Source of the DNA: VGMD01 sp964552055
GTDB lineage: Bacteria > Chlamydiota > Chlamydiia > Chlamydiales > 2-12-FULL-49-11
Reading direction: 5' to 3'
Assembly (NCBI GenBank): GCA_964552055.1
Contig: CAZKFL010000005.1
Location: 5,341 to 69,340 of the forward strand
DNA length: 64,000 bases
Shown here piece by piece: positions 54,768 to 63,071 of this stretch (its first letter is position 1; each line of letters begins with the position of its first letter). The notes under the pieces are model-generated. The model had not been told where the DNA came from and searched no databases. It worked only from the letters and a program-made list of their open reading frames with translations. The translations under genes were made by a program, and so were the position numbers.

Positions 54768-56453
54768 ATGAACGAGATGAACTGGTTACAACTTATCCTT
54801 TTTTCATTAGTCATCATTTTACTAACAAAACCTATGGGACTATATTTATGCAAAGTACTGTCTTACAAACAAGCAACTGCATTTGAAAGATCTATTTATA
54901 AGGTTTGTGGAATCAATCCGCTAGAGGAACAAGACTGGAAACAGTATTTAATAAGCATTTTGGGATTTACGTTTATATGTCTGATTTTTATGGGAATACT
55001 ACTCGCTTTTCAAAACAATCTTCCGCTAAATCCAGAAAATATAAGCGCACCTTCTTGGCATTTAAACTTAAATACTTCTGTAAGTTATGTGACTAATACA
55101 GATTATCAAAGTTATAGGGGCGAAAAAGCAATGTCTTATTTCTCGCAAATGGTAGCTCTTGTAGTACAAAACTTTGTGTCAGCAGCTGTTGGACTTGCAT
55201 CTGCTGCTGCACTTGTAAGAGGAATTGCTGGAAAAGGCAAAACTACCCTTGGAAATTTCTGGAGAGATCTTGTCCGAATTAATTTGTACTTATTACTTCC
55301 TATTTCAATTATTGCTGCAACACTATTTATCGCTGAAGGCGTTCCCCAAAACTTTAATTCTTATGTCACTGTAACCACATTAGAGGGAGATTCTCAAACA
55401 ATTATAGGGGGTCCTATTGCATCGGGGCAGGCAATTAAGTTACTTGGCTCCAATGGAGGTGGATATACGAATGCTAATTCAGCGCACCCGTATGAAAACC
55501 CAACCCCACTCTCAAATTTGCTTCAAATGCTGCTGATTTTTCTGATTCCTGCAGGACAAATTTATTATTTTGGTAAAACTGTGAATAGTGTAGGTCATGG
55601 GTGGTTTATAATTACAGCTCTTGGAACTGTATTTTTACTTGGTGTCATTACATGCGCCTCATCTGAAGCAGCAGGAAATCCAGACTGGCAAAAAATGGGA
55701 TTAATAAACGGGAATTATGAAGGAAAGGAAAGCAGATTTGGCATATTTGATTCATCTTTATTCGCTTGCGTTACTACAGCAATTTCATGCGGCGCTGTCA
55801 ACTGCATGCATGATTCTCTGACTCCTATGGGCAGCCTCATTCCCTTTTTAAATATTGAACTCAGCGAAGTCATCTTTGGTGGTGTTGGCGCTGGCCTCTA
55901 CAGCGTTTTACTCTTTGTTTTTCTCTCCATTTTTATTGCCGGATTAATTATCGGGCGGACCCCTGAATACTTAGGTAAAAAAATTGAGTCATTCGACATC
56001 AAAATGACAATGCTTTCCATATTGCCATATGTTCTTATTGTTCATGGTTTTACAGCTTGGTCAACATTTAGCGCATGGGGACTTTCAGCTCTCGGAAATA
56101 GCGGAAATCATGGATTTAGTGAGCTTCTCTATGCATTTAGTTCCGCTGGAGCAAATAATGGAAGCGCCTTAGCCGGCTTATCTACGAATGCCCCTATGTT
56201 TAACGTAACTCTCGCAATTGCCATGTTTTTTGGCAGATTTCTAGTCATTGCACCTGTAATTGCTCTCGCAGGTTCTTTTGCGCAAAAAAAAATACATCCC
56301 AAAACCGCCGCCTCCTTTCCTGTTTCAAGCCTAATATTTACCTCACTTTTAATTGGAATTATTTTATTAATCGGAGCTCTTACATTTCTTCCAGCTCTTA
56401 CTATGGGTCCTATTATCGAGCAGTTTTTCATGCTAAAGGGAGATTTATTCTAA
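54768..56453 (+). CDS. kdpA: Potassium-transporting ATPase subunit A
   Basis: 561 residues. The K+-channel-like subunit contains the selectivity-filter signature GSNGGGYTNANSAHPYENPT and about ten hydrophobic spans. The frame continues to a TTG at 54744, but that extension overlaps kdpF, so ATG 54768 was chosen. Its stop codon abuts the kdpB ATG. It takes up K+ at low external concentrations with the KdpB motor. Confidence 0.96.
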   Translation: MNEMNWLQLILFSLVIILLTKPMGLYLCKVLSYKQATAFERSIYKVCGINPLEEQDWKQYLISILGFTFICLIFMGILLAFQNNLPLNPENISAPSWHLNLNTSVSYVTNTDYQSYRGEKAMSYFSQMVALVVQNFVSAAVGLASAAALVRGIAGKGKTTLGNFWRDLVRINLYLLLPISIIAATLFIAEGVPQNFNSYVTVTTLEGDSQTIIGGPIASGQAIKLLGSNGGGYTNANSAHPYENPTPLSNLLQMLLIFLIPAGQIYYFGKTVNSVGHGWFIITALGTVFLLGVITCASSEAAGNPDWQKMGLINGNYEGKESRFGIFDSSLFACVTTAISCGAVNCMHDSLTPMGSLIPFLNIELSEVIFGGVGAGLYSVLLFVFLSIFIAGLIIGRTPEYLGKKIESFDIKMTMLSILPYVLIVHGFTAWSTFSAWGLSALGNSGNHGFSELLYAFSSAGANNGSALAGLSTNAPMFNVTLAIAMFFGRFLVIAPVIALAGSFAQKKIHPKTAASFPVSSLIFTSLLIGIILLIGALTFLPALTMGPIIEQFFMLKGDLF

Positions 56454-58433
56454 ATGAAACTGAAAGCATTTCTCGAATCTCTAAAAAAGTTAAACCCATT
56501 AAATCTGCTCCATAATCCTGTTATTTTTATCACAGAAATTGGCGCTTTTATCACAACATTTGACACAATTTTTCTTCCAAATGAGCATCTTGCATTTTAT
56601 ATACAAGTTTCAATTTGGCTCTGGCTCACTGTCTTATTCTCAAACTTTGCCGAATCTATTGCTGAAGCAAAAAATCAATCTCAGGCAGATTCCCTCCGAA
56701 AAGGGAGACAAGATACAACGGCAAATGTAAAAAAATTAGATGGCACCTTTCAATCAGTTAATTGCAAAACTCTAAAAAAGGGTGATATCGTTAAAATATC
56801 TGCTGGAGAAACTGTTCCGGGAGATGGAGAAATTATTGAAGGAATGGCCTCAATTGATGAATCATCGATCACAGGAGAATCAGCACCTGTAATAAAAGCT
56901 GCGGGGACAGATCATAGCTCTGTAACAGGAGGAACTAAGCTATTATCAGACCATATTCTTGTAAGAATTGCAAGTGAGCAGGGCGAGAGCTTTTTAGATA
57001 AAATGATTGATCTTATCGAGAGCGCAAAAAGAAAGAAATCACCGAATGAAATTGCACTAACTATTCTTCTTTCAGGACTTACATTTATATTTTTAGTAGT
57101 TGTAATTGCTATGCAAATTTTTGGAAATTATTTTAGTATTGCATTCCCAGTAACTATGCTAGTTGCTCTTCTCATTTGCTTAATTCCAACAACAATTGCA
57201 GGACTTTTAAGTGCTATTGGAATTGCAGGTATCAATCGTCTTATGCAAAATCACGTCTTAGCAATGAGTGGCTCTGCAGTTGAAGTCGCAGGTGATATCG
57301 ATCTGATTCTTATTGATAAAACTGGTACCATTACAGTAGGTCAGAGAAAAGCCTCTGGATTTACAATAGGAGAAAAGATCTCGCTAGAAGATTTTGTCAA
57401 AGTTACCTATTTATCTTCTATTCAAGATACGACTGATGAAGGTCGCAGCATTGTAGAATATCTAAAAACTACCCACCCAAACCTTATTCCAAAAGAGCCT
57501 TCTAGCCTCTCATTTGTGCCATTTACGGCACAAACAAGAATGAGTGGAGCTAATTTTGGCGAAGAAATCTATCGAAAAGGATCTGTGGATTCCGTACAAA
57601 AATTGCTCGGGAAACAAGTGCCCTATGAACTTGCAACTGCAACAAGAGCTTATGCGGAAGCCGGAGGAACCCCATTAATTGTATGTGATAATACGCGGAT
57701 GCTTGGTGTTATTTTATTAAAAGACATTGTAAAAGAAGGGCTTTCAGAACTATTTGGAAGATTCAAAGCGATGGGCATTCAAACAGTAATGATGACTGGC
57801 GATAACCCAATTACTGCTAAAACCATTGCAAAAGAAGCAGGAATTGACGACTTTCTCGCAGAAGTAAATCCCGAACAAAAACTAGAAACTGTGAAAAAAA
57901 AGCAAAGCGAAGGCCATCTTGTTGCTATGACAGGTGATGGAGTAAACGACGCTCCAGCCCTTGCGCAAGCAGATGTTGGTCTTGCCATGAATTCAGGAAC
58001 TCAAGCTGCAAAAGAAGCTGGCAACATGATTGATCTAGACTCTCATCCAACGAAATTATTTGAAATCATAGAAATTGGTAAGCAAATGCTTATGACAAGG
58101 GGAGCGCTTACTACATTTTCAATTGCAAATGATTTAGCAAAGTACTTTGCTATCATCCCCGCAATCATTATACCTTTTTTCCCAGCTGCAAGAGCGCTTA
58201 ATTTAATGCACCTGAAAACCCCAGAAAGCGCAGTATTAAGCGCAGTCATCTTTAACGCGCTCATCATTCCCGCTCTTATCCCACTAGCTTTTAAAGGAGT
58301 GAAAATGATTCCAAGCAAAGCCGCAGTTATATTAAGAAGTAATCTTTTAATCTACGGTATTGGTGGAATAGCGCTCCCCTTTATCGTGATCAAACTAATT
58401 GATTTAGCAATCACTCGGATGAGACTTATATGA
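56454..58433 (+). CDS. kdpB: Potassium-transporting P-type ATPase subunit B
   Basis: 659 residues. P-type ATPase of the Kdp pump. The phosphorylation site is DKTGT (D288), the actuator motif is TGES, and TGDNPITAK and GDGVNDAPAL are the hinge and P-domain motifs. It is slightly shorter than E. coli KdpB (682). It overlaps kdpC by 4 bp as ATGA. The subunit converts ATP hydrolysis into K+ import through KdpA. Confidence 0.96.
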   Translation: MKLKAFLESLKKLNPLNLLHNPVIFITEIGAFITTFDTIFLPNEHLAFYIQVSIWLWLTVLFSNFAESIAEAKNQSQADSLRKGRQDTTANVKKLDGTFQSVNCKTLKKGDIVKISAGETVPGDGEIIEGMASIDESSITGESAPVIKAAGTDHSSVTGGTKLLSDHILVRIASEQGESFLDKMIDLIESAKRKKSPNEIALTILLSGLTFIFLVVVIAMQIFGNYFSIAFPVTMLVALLICLIPTTIAGLLSAIGIAGINRLMQNHVLAMSGSAVEVAGDIDLILIDKTGTITVGQRKASGFTIGEKISLEDFVKVTYLSSIQDTTDEGRSIVEYLKTTHPNLIPKEPSSLSFVPFTAQTRMSGANFGEEIYRKGSVDSVQKLLGKQVPYELATATRAYAEAGGTPLIVCDNTRMLGVILLKDIVKEGLSELFGRFKAMGIQTVMMTGDNPITAKTIAKEAGIDDFLAEVNPEQKLETVKKKQSEGHLVAMTGDGVNDAPALAQADVGLAMNSGTQAAKEAGNMIDLDSHPTKLFEIIEIGKQMLMTRGALTTFSIANDLAKYFAIIPAIIIPFFPAARALNLMHLKTPESAVLSAVIFNALIIPALIPLAFKGVKMIPSKAAVILRSNLLIYGIGGIALPFIVIKLIDLAITRMRLI

Positions 58434-59002
58434 AAGCATTTTTAAAAAGTTTAAAGCCTGCAGCACTTTTACTAGGAATTTTCACCATCCTTCTTGGTAT
58501 GATTTACCCCCTCTTTATGAGGGGAGTCGGAGACCTTTTTTTTCCAGCTTGTGCAAACGGCAGCTTTATTTATAAAGACGGAAAAATAATCGGATCAGAA
58601 CTCATTGCGCAAAATTTTACAAAGCCTGAGTACTTTCATCCAAGACCTTCTGCTGCAAACTATGACGGAACAAATTCACAGGGAAGTAACCTTGGTCCAA
58701 CATCTTTAAAACTAGATACGGCAATAAAAGAGCGACTCCATACATACCGAACAGAAAATAATCTACCACACGATAGTAAAATACCAGCAGACGCTGTCAC
58801 CTCATCAGGTAGTGGCTTAGATCCCCATATCAGCCCTGAAAACGCCTACCTCCAAGCAGAAAGAGTTGCCAAAGCTAGAAATTTACCCTCAAAGCAAGTG
58901 GAAAACCTAATTAAAACACATACCGAATCCAAATCTCTTTTTTTATTTGGGACGCCCAGAGTAAACGTTTTAAAGCTAAATATCGCTCTTGACACTCTAT
59001 AG
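58430..59002 (+). CDS. kdpC: Potassium-transporting ATPase subunit C
   Basis: 190 residues. One N-terminal membrane span is followed by a periplasmic domain with the typical FHPRPSAANYDGTNSQGSNLGP and GSGLDPHISPENA motifs. It completes the kdpFABC operon. No kdpD or kdpE sensor genes are found in this window, and none follow kdpC, so regulation is not visible here. The promoter of the next gene is embedded in its last codons. Confidence 0.96.
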   Translation: MKAFLKSLKPAALLLGIFTILLGMIYPLFMRGVGDLFFPACANGSFIYKDGKIIGSELIAQNFTKPEYFHPRPSAANYDGTNSQGSNLGPTSLKLDTAIKERLHTYRTENNLPHDSKIPADAVTSSGSGLDPHISPENAYLQAERVAKARNLPSKQVENLIKTHTESKSLFLFGTPRVNVLKLNIALDTL

Positions 59003-59017
59003 CGCATTGCATATGAA
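58989..59017 (+). promoter_or_regulatory. Promoter of outer-membrane barrel gene inside kdpC
   Basis: A perfect TTGACA (58989-58994) overlaps the kdpC 3' end. TATGAA (59012-59017) lies 17 bp downstream and ends 8 nt before ATG 59026. No Shine-Dalgarno is present. This is among the best -35 matches in the window and suggests an independent, leaderless transcript. Confidence 0.5.
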
Positions 59018-59025
59018 TAATAACT

Positions 59026-59988
59026 ATGCGCTTTTTTATATTAGGCATCATTTTTTTAAACACATTCATACTCGGAAATGAGGCGCTTCCAACCCCACCT
59101 ACACCCTGGTTAACAGGGCCATTGATCGCCCCATCAGAATATGCAATTCCCCTTGGCCAAATTGAATTTGAAAGCTACATTTACGCAACTACAAATACGG
59201 GAATCTATGATAAGAACTGGAAAACTGTAAGCGCAGACCACAACTTTTTTTCGCTAAATCCCCAATTCTTTTTATATATAGGCCTCACTCCGTGGATGGA
59301 CATTAATATCATCCCCCAATTTTTCTATAACACCACCCAAAATCAAAACTCAGTCAACTTTGGAGATCTAATTGTTGCGCTCGATTTTCAACTTTTAGAC
59401 CCAAACTACACGCCGTATTTCCCAGGAATCAAATTCACTTTCAGAGAAACCTTCCCCACAGGACCCTACCAAAAACTAAATCCCACCAAACTACTCACCG
59501 ACCTAGCAGGAGCTGGTACTTACGGCACAAACTTCAACCTCGTTTTCTACCAAGTATACCATCTCACAGGACACCACTTCCTTAGCACAGTCTACAGTGC
59601 AGCCTACACACTCACAACCCCTGTTCACATTCACGGATTAAACGCCTACGGAGGAGGTAATGGCGCTAGAGGAACAGTATACCCCGGAGAAACCTTTCAA
59701 GCGATCTTCAGCTTCGAACTCACCCTCACTCAGAGCATAGTCCTAGCCCTCGACAATGTCTATACCCACATCAACCGCACCACCTTTTCCGGCAATCCAG
59801 GCCAAACTCCAACCGGAGCACCCTTAAAAAACACCGAACCCTCATCCGAGCAAATCACCTTTGCACCCGCGATCGAATTCAACTTCAGCGAAAACCTCGG
59901 CATCATAACCGGCTGCTGGTTCACTGCCTACGGCCGCAACACCCCCAATTTTAAAAGCTACGTCATTAACCTCATCTACACCTTCTAA
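59026..59988 (+). CDS. Outer-membrane beta-barrel protein (320 aa)
   Basis: An N-terminal signal peptide (MRFFILGIIFLNTFILGNEA) is followed by a mature chain of alternating hydrophobic and polar residues with many aromatics. It ends in Phe (NLIYTF), the signature for BAM-dependent insertion. This points to an outer-membrane barrel of about 300 residues; family not recognised. It directly follows kdpFABC but probably has its own promoter, so a link to potassium import is only positional. The coding strand is strikingly C-rich in its last 300 bp. Confidence 0.8.
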   Translation: MRFFILGIIFLNTFILGNEALPTPPTPWLTGPLIAPSEYAIPLGQIEFESYIYATTNTGIYDKNWKTVSADHNFFSLNPQFFLYIGLTPWMDINIIPQFFYNTTQNQNSVNFGDLIVALDFQLLDPNYTPYFPGIKFTFRETFPTGPYQKLNPTKLLTDLAGAGTYGTNFNLVFYQVYHLTGHHFLSTVYSAAYTLTTPVHIHGLNAYGGGNGARGTVYPGETFQAIFSFELTLTQSIVLALDNVYTHINRTTFSGNPGQTPTGAPLKNTEPSSEQITFAPAIEFNFSENLGIITGCWFTAYGRNTPNFKSYVINLIYTF

Positions 59989-60008
59989 TGGGACGTCTGA
60001 CCCCCAAA

Positions 60009-60953
60009 TTAAATAAGGTCGCTGAGAAGCTGCTTGTCTGTAGAGGTGATTTTTTGGCGGGGAGGGAGTTTTTTGCGCTGGCTAATAAGTTCTCGGATAA
60101 GATTTTCTTCGCGCTCTAAGTCATTTAGGCTGTAGTATGAGAAGATGATTTCTAACATTTCTAAGAAGTGGTCTTCGTTTTTTATGTGTTTGAGTACGTT
60201 TTTGTAGGTAGTGATAAAAAGTTGTTTGTGGCCTGTTTCGATGAGGTAATAGAGGGCTTCAAAGGAGAGTTCTATTTCTGTTTTGCTGGAGAGCTTTTCC
60301 AAAAATCTTGACATCATGGCCGCCTTCTCTTCAGGTGAAGCTCCTAGAAGTAACCTAACGCGTAAAAATTCAAACCAAAGGCTTCCCTCTACGTAATCAT
60401 AAATGTTTTCGAGGAGTTCAGAGGCTCTAGTCTCCTCATTCATATCGATCTGATCATAAATATAGTTATAAAAAAAACTTTCAAGATCGTGGGCTAAATA
60501 CGCAGTTAATTGTTTGAAGGCAACTTTAGGCTTCATCCCTCTATCAACACTTTCATCAAGAATATCAAATAGCTCTGTTAATATTTCTTCTTCTTGATTT
60601 TCCTTTCCTAAATCGAATTCGTTGATAAATGCGTCTAGTTCATCACAAAAAATTGATATGGTTTTACAAAAGGCGCAATTTCTTCTCCAAAACTCAAATG
60701 TATATAGATAGGCTTCCTCTTTTTTTTCAGAGGCTATCCTAAAGTCAACTTCTTCAGGTGATTTACCCGATTTAGCGAATTGGATGATCGTACTATTTTC
60801 AAATTCAATGCCCAGATTTTTTAGCCCTAACTTAAGCTCTTCATCTGTAAGTGATCTGTAGTCTAAAATTTGCCATTCAGGCACTTGAAGCAAAGGCTCA
60901 TCCCTTTTCTTATATTGAAGAAGGTTATATTTTGCTCTACCTAAAAATGACAT
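60009..60953 (-). CDS. Orphan helical protein (314 aa)
   Basis: 314 residues, strongly helical and acidic (many Glu and Leu), with no signal peptide, membrane span or recognised motif. A CAFCKTISIFCDEL stretch holds three cysteines near residue 100. It is convergent with the barrel gene. A TATAGT box lies about 10 nt before its ATG, with a GGGAAAG stretch between that may serve as a ribosome-binding site. Function unknown. Confidence 0.7.
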   Translation of the reverse strand: MSFLGRAKYNLLQYKKRDEPLLQVPEWQILDYRSLTDEELKLGLKNLGIEFENSTIIQFAKSGKSPEEVDFRIASEKKEEAYLYTFEFWRRNCAFCKTISIFCDELDAFINEFDLGKENQEEEILTELFDILDESVDRGMKPKVAFKQLTAYLAHDLESFFYNYIYDQIDMNEETRASELLENIYDYVEGSLWFEFLRVRLLLGASPEEKAAMMSRFLEKLSSKTEIELSFEALYYLIETGHKQLFITTYKNVLKHIKNEDHFLEMLEIIFSYYSLNDLEREENLIRELISQRKKLPPRQKITSTDKQLLSDLI

Positions 60954-61010
60954 GCTTTCCCAAACTATATAAAATCTATTTTAATGACTCATTCATAATC
61001 AATTTAGTAA

Positions 61011-61039
61011 TTTTCATCAATGCATAATTTGAGTATGCT
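61011..61039 (+). promoter_or_regulatory. Promoter of the first pseudopilin gene
   Basis: TTTTCA (61011-61016) and TATGCT (61034-61039) are 17 bp apart. The -10 ends 6 nt before ATG 61046, and there is no Shine-Dalgarno. Confidence 0.35.
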
Positions 61040-61045
61040 TTCGAT

Positions 61046-61495
61046 ATGCATATCAAAAAGCGTCCATTCATCCTTCTTGAACTCTTTCTAGCACTCGCTT
61101 TGATCTCCCTTTCCATAATCCCCATAGCTTCTTACCCTTTTAAAATTACTCAAAAAGAGCTCTCAACTTTAATTGAAATACAGCTTCAAGAAATTGCTGA
61201 AGTAGCCTTTAAAGATCTACTTTTAGACAGTGATTGCTTAAGCAGAACCTACACAATTGCTTTAAATAACGATTACAAATGGGAATATCTTGCAACATGG
61301 GAAATTGAATATAAGACACCTACAACAGAACCTTACACAAAATCTCTTCTACAAGCAACTCTTAACCTAACTCCCCCCAAAAAATCTTCTGGTATCATTA
61401 AACTCCCGAACCTAGAAGTCTTTTTTGAATACTTCATTGAAGCGAAAGAAGATAATAAAGAATCCGCCTCCACTTCTGACCAAAATGATGACTAG
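61046..61495 (+). CDS. Pseudopilin-like protein of type II secretion
   Basis: 149 residues. The N terminus (MHIKKRP then FILLELFLAL) is a type IV prepilin-like signal: basic leader, cleavage site, hydrophobic helix with Glu at +5. Position -1 is Pro rather than the usual Gly. A short globular domain follows and ends in an acidic tail. It is separated from two related genes downstream by a minus-strand orphan. Minor pseudopilin (GspI/J-like) is the best guess. Confidence 0.65.
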   Translation: MHIKKRPFILLELFLALALISLSIIPIASYPFKITQKELSTLIEIQLQEIAEVAFKDLLLDSDCLSRTYTIALNNDYKWEYLATWEIEYKTPTTEPYTKSLLQATLNLTPPKKSSGIIKLPNLEVFFEYFIEAKEDNKESASTSDQNDD

Positions 61496-61512
61496 TCACT
61501 AAATTCAACCGG

Positions 61513-62184
61513 TTATTTACCCTCTTCTTGCTGCTGAAGAAGATACGGAAGTGTGGATTTTGTAAAATCCGCTAGAATAGTTTCTACTGCGAGTTTCTCT
61601 TCTTCGGGCAAATCTGAAAGAGATGCTAACAATCTTCGACATTCATCGGCGCAAGTTTGATATTTAGGAATTTGAGAAATAAGCTCGTCTATGCGTATCT
61701 CAGACGGCTCTATATCACCACCTTTTCCTTTATCATAGTCAGCAAGAGTTACATACGGATCTCTAAGAAATGCTTCATTTTCAAACTTATACTGGTCCGT
61801 CATTGATTCTAACTCTTTTAAGGTTTCTATATTATTAATCAAATGCTCATATTTTTTAAGTTTTTCTGGAAAAGCTCTTAAAGAATCATCTTTAGGGCCT
61901 GCAAAAAACGATTTTTTACTAATCTCACCAACTGTTTTAATTATGTTATTTAGAATGCGCGAGTTACTATCACTAACAGGAAACCTGCTAACTAATTTAT
62001 CTAATAGGTTTAATTTCTCCCTTAATTTTGCTATAGAACGGCCAGTTGGCACGTCAGGCAAATCCCTAAAGGTGAGCGAGATCGATTTATGCAATTTTTC
62101 TAGATCTGAATTAAATTCTTCTTTAGCCATATGATAGGCAGCTTCTTCTGAATATCGCCCTTTTGGTCCAATTTCTGAGGTCAT
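61513..62184 (-). CDS. Orphan coiled-coil-like protein (223 aa)
   Basis: 223 residues with a strong AAGGAGAG Shine-Dalgarno before ATG. The sequence is helical and charged throughout, without a membrane span or signal peptide, and contains heptad-like Leu spacing (about 55-125). It interrupts the pseudopilin genes on the opposite strand. I do not recognise a family; a chaperone- or effector-like role would fit its composition but is unsupported. Confidence 0.65.
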   Translation of the reverse strand: MTSEIGPKGRYSEEAAYHMAKEEFNSDLEKLHKSISLTFRDLPDVPTGRSIAKLREKLNLLDKLVSRFPVSDSNSRILNNIIKTVGEISKKSFFAGPKDDSLRAFPEKLKKYEHLINNIETLKELESMTDQYKFENEAFLRDPYVTLADYDKGKGGDIEPSEIRIDELISQIPKYQTCADECRRLLASLSDLPEEEKLAVETILADFTKSTLPYLLQQQEEGK

Positions 62185-62297
62185 ACTCTCTCCTTTTCTT
62201 CTAAGAATAAAAATGGTTCAATTAATGTCAAATGGTTAGATCCCTGGCCAAGCGGACCCTTCCAGAAAATTAGATATCAAATAATTCCTAGGCTTAA

Positions 62298-62303
62298 TAC
62301 AAT
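62298..62303 (+). promoter_or_regulatory. TACAAT box of the second pseudopilin operon
   Basis: TACAAT differs by one base from consensus and would place the transcript start about 20 nt before ATG 62329, leaving room for the AAGG ribosome-binding sequence. Unlike many genes here this looks like a leadered promoter. No strong -35 is seen. Confidence 0.35.
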
Positions 62304-62328
62304 GCTAATATTTCTAATAAGGCGCATT

Positions 62329-62535
62329 ATGAAATTATTTTCTAAGGGTTTTTTAAATAAGTTTGTCGATAAGGATGATAAAAGGCTTAAAAGGCCTGTC
62401 TATATTGATAATCTTAACTTAGTTTTGCTAACTAAGCACAATCCGTACAAAAGACCAATTGAGCTAAAAGCAAAGTCAAAGCTTAATGATCCAGAGCTAG
62501 CGCTTGTGACTTTTCAAAGACTATGCAAAGAGTAA
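62329..62535 (+). CDS. Small basic protein in the pseudopilin operon (68 aa)
   Basis: 68 residues from ATG 62329 (MKLFSKGFLNKFVDKDD start) with AAGG upstream; an earlier in-frame ATG at 62302 would overlap the -10 box. The product is Lys-rich and soluble, with no motif recognised. It overlaps the next gene by 13 bp, so they are co-translated. Its conserved place beside pseudopilins could mean an accessory role, which is inference. Confidence 0.6.
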   Translation: MKLFSKGFLNKFVDKDDKRLKRPVYIDNLNLVLLTKHNPYKRPIELKAKSKLNDPELALVTFQRLCKE

Positions 62536-63071
62536 AGAAAAAATCTCCGCTAACATTAATCGAAGTGGTCATTGCATTAGGCCTTATGGCAATAGTTTTT
62601 AGCACGCTTTTCCCTTTTCTGATTCAAACAATCCGTCTTTCCAAATCTCTTGAAACTCTTAAATCCAATGCACTTTCAACATCATATTTTTATAGCAGAT
62701 TACTCCCCATTTTCTGTAAAGCTGATCCCTCCTCGTTTCAATTAGAAAAAGATGAGTCTGATGCTATCTATAAAGTAACTTTCACTTTTGAAAATGGCCT
62801 TGATCCAGCTCTCATTTTTTCAGGCAAAGTATCAGCCTCTATCTTTACTGATCAAAATAACAACTTACTCCTGTCACTTGATTCAAATGACGAAAAAATG
62901 GTTCAGCAAGAGGTTTTATTAAGCAATATAACAGAATTATCCTGGGAGCCCAGTCTTCCCTATTTTATTACCCTTAAAATTAAGCGAGAAAAATTGCCGC
63001 CTCGAGAATTCGTCTTCTTTTTTTCTGACAGGCCTCCTGATAAAGGCGCATACACCATAGAGCAGTCATGA
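62523..63071 (+). CDS. Pseudopilin GspJ/GspI-like
   Basis: 182 residues. The N terminus MQRVKKKSP then LTLIEVVIALGL is a prepilin-type signal with Glu at +5 of the mature helix. Residue -1 is Pro, as in the other two pseudopilin-like proteins here. The remainder is a beta-rich globular domain of minor-pseudopilin size, closest in layout to GspJ. It overlaps the next gene by 4 bp (ATGA). Type II secretion is known in Chlamydiae. Confidence 0.72.
   Translation: MQRVKKKSPLTLIEVVIALGLMAIVFSTLFPFLIQTIRLSKSLETLKSNALSTSYFYSRLLPIFCKADPSSFQLEKDESDAIYKVTFTFENGLDPALIFSGKVSASIFTDQNNNLLLSLDSNDEKMVQQEVLLSNITELSWEPSLPYFITLKIKREKLPPREFVFFFSDRPPDKGAYTIEQS

Noticed and set aside
62230..62270. tRNA-like segment (GGCCAAGCGGACCC)
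   Set aside because: No acceptor stem, anticodon arm or T-loop could be assembled around it.
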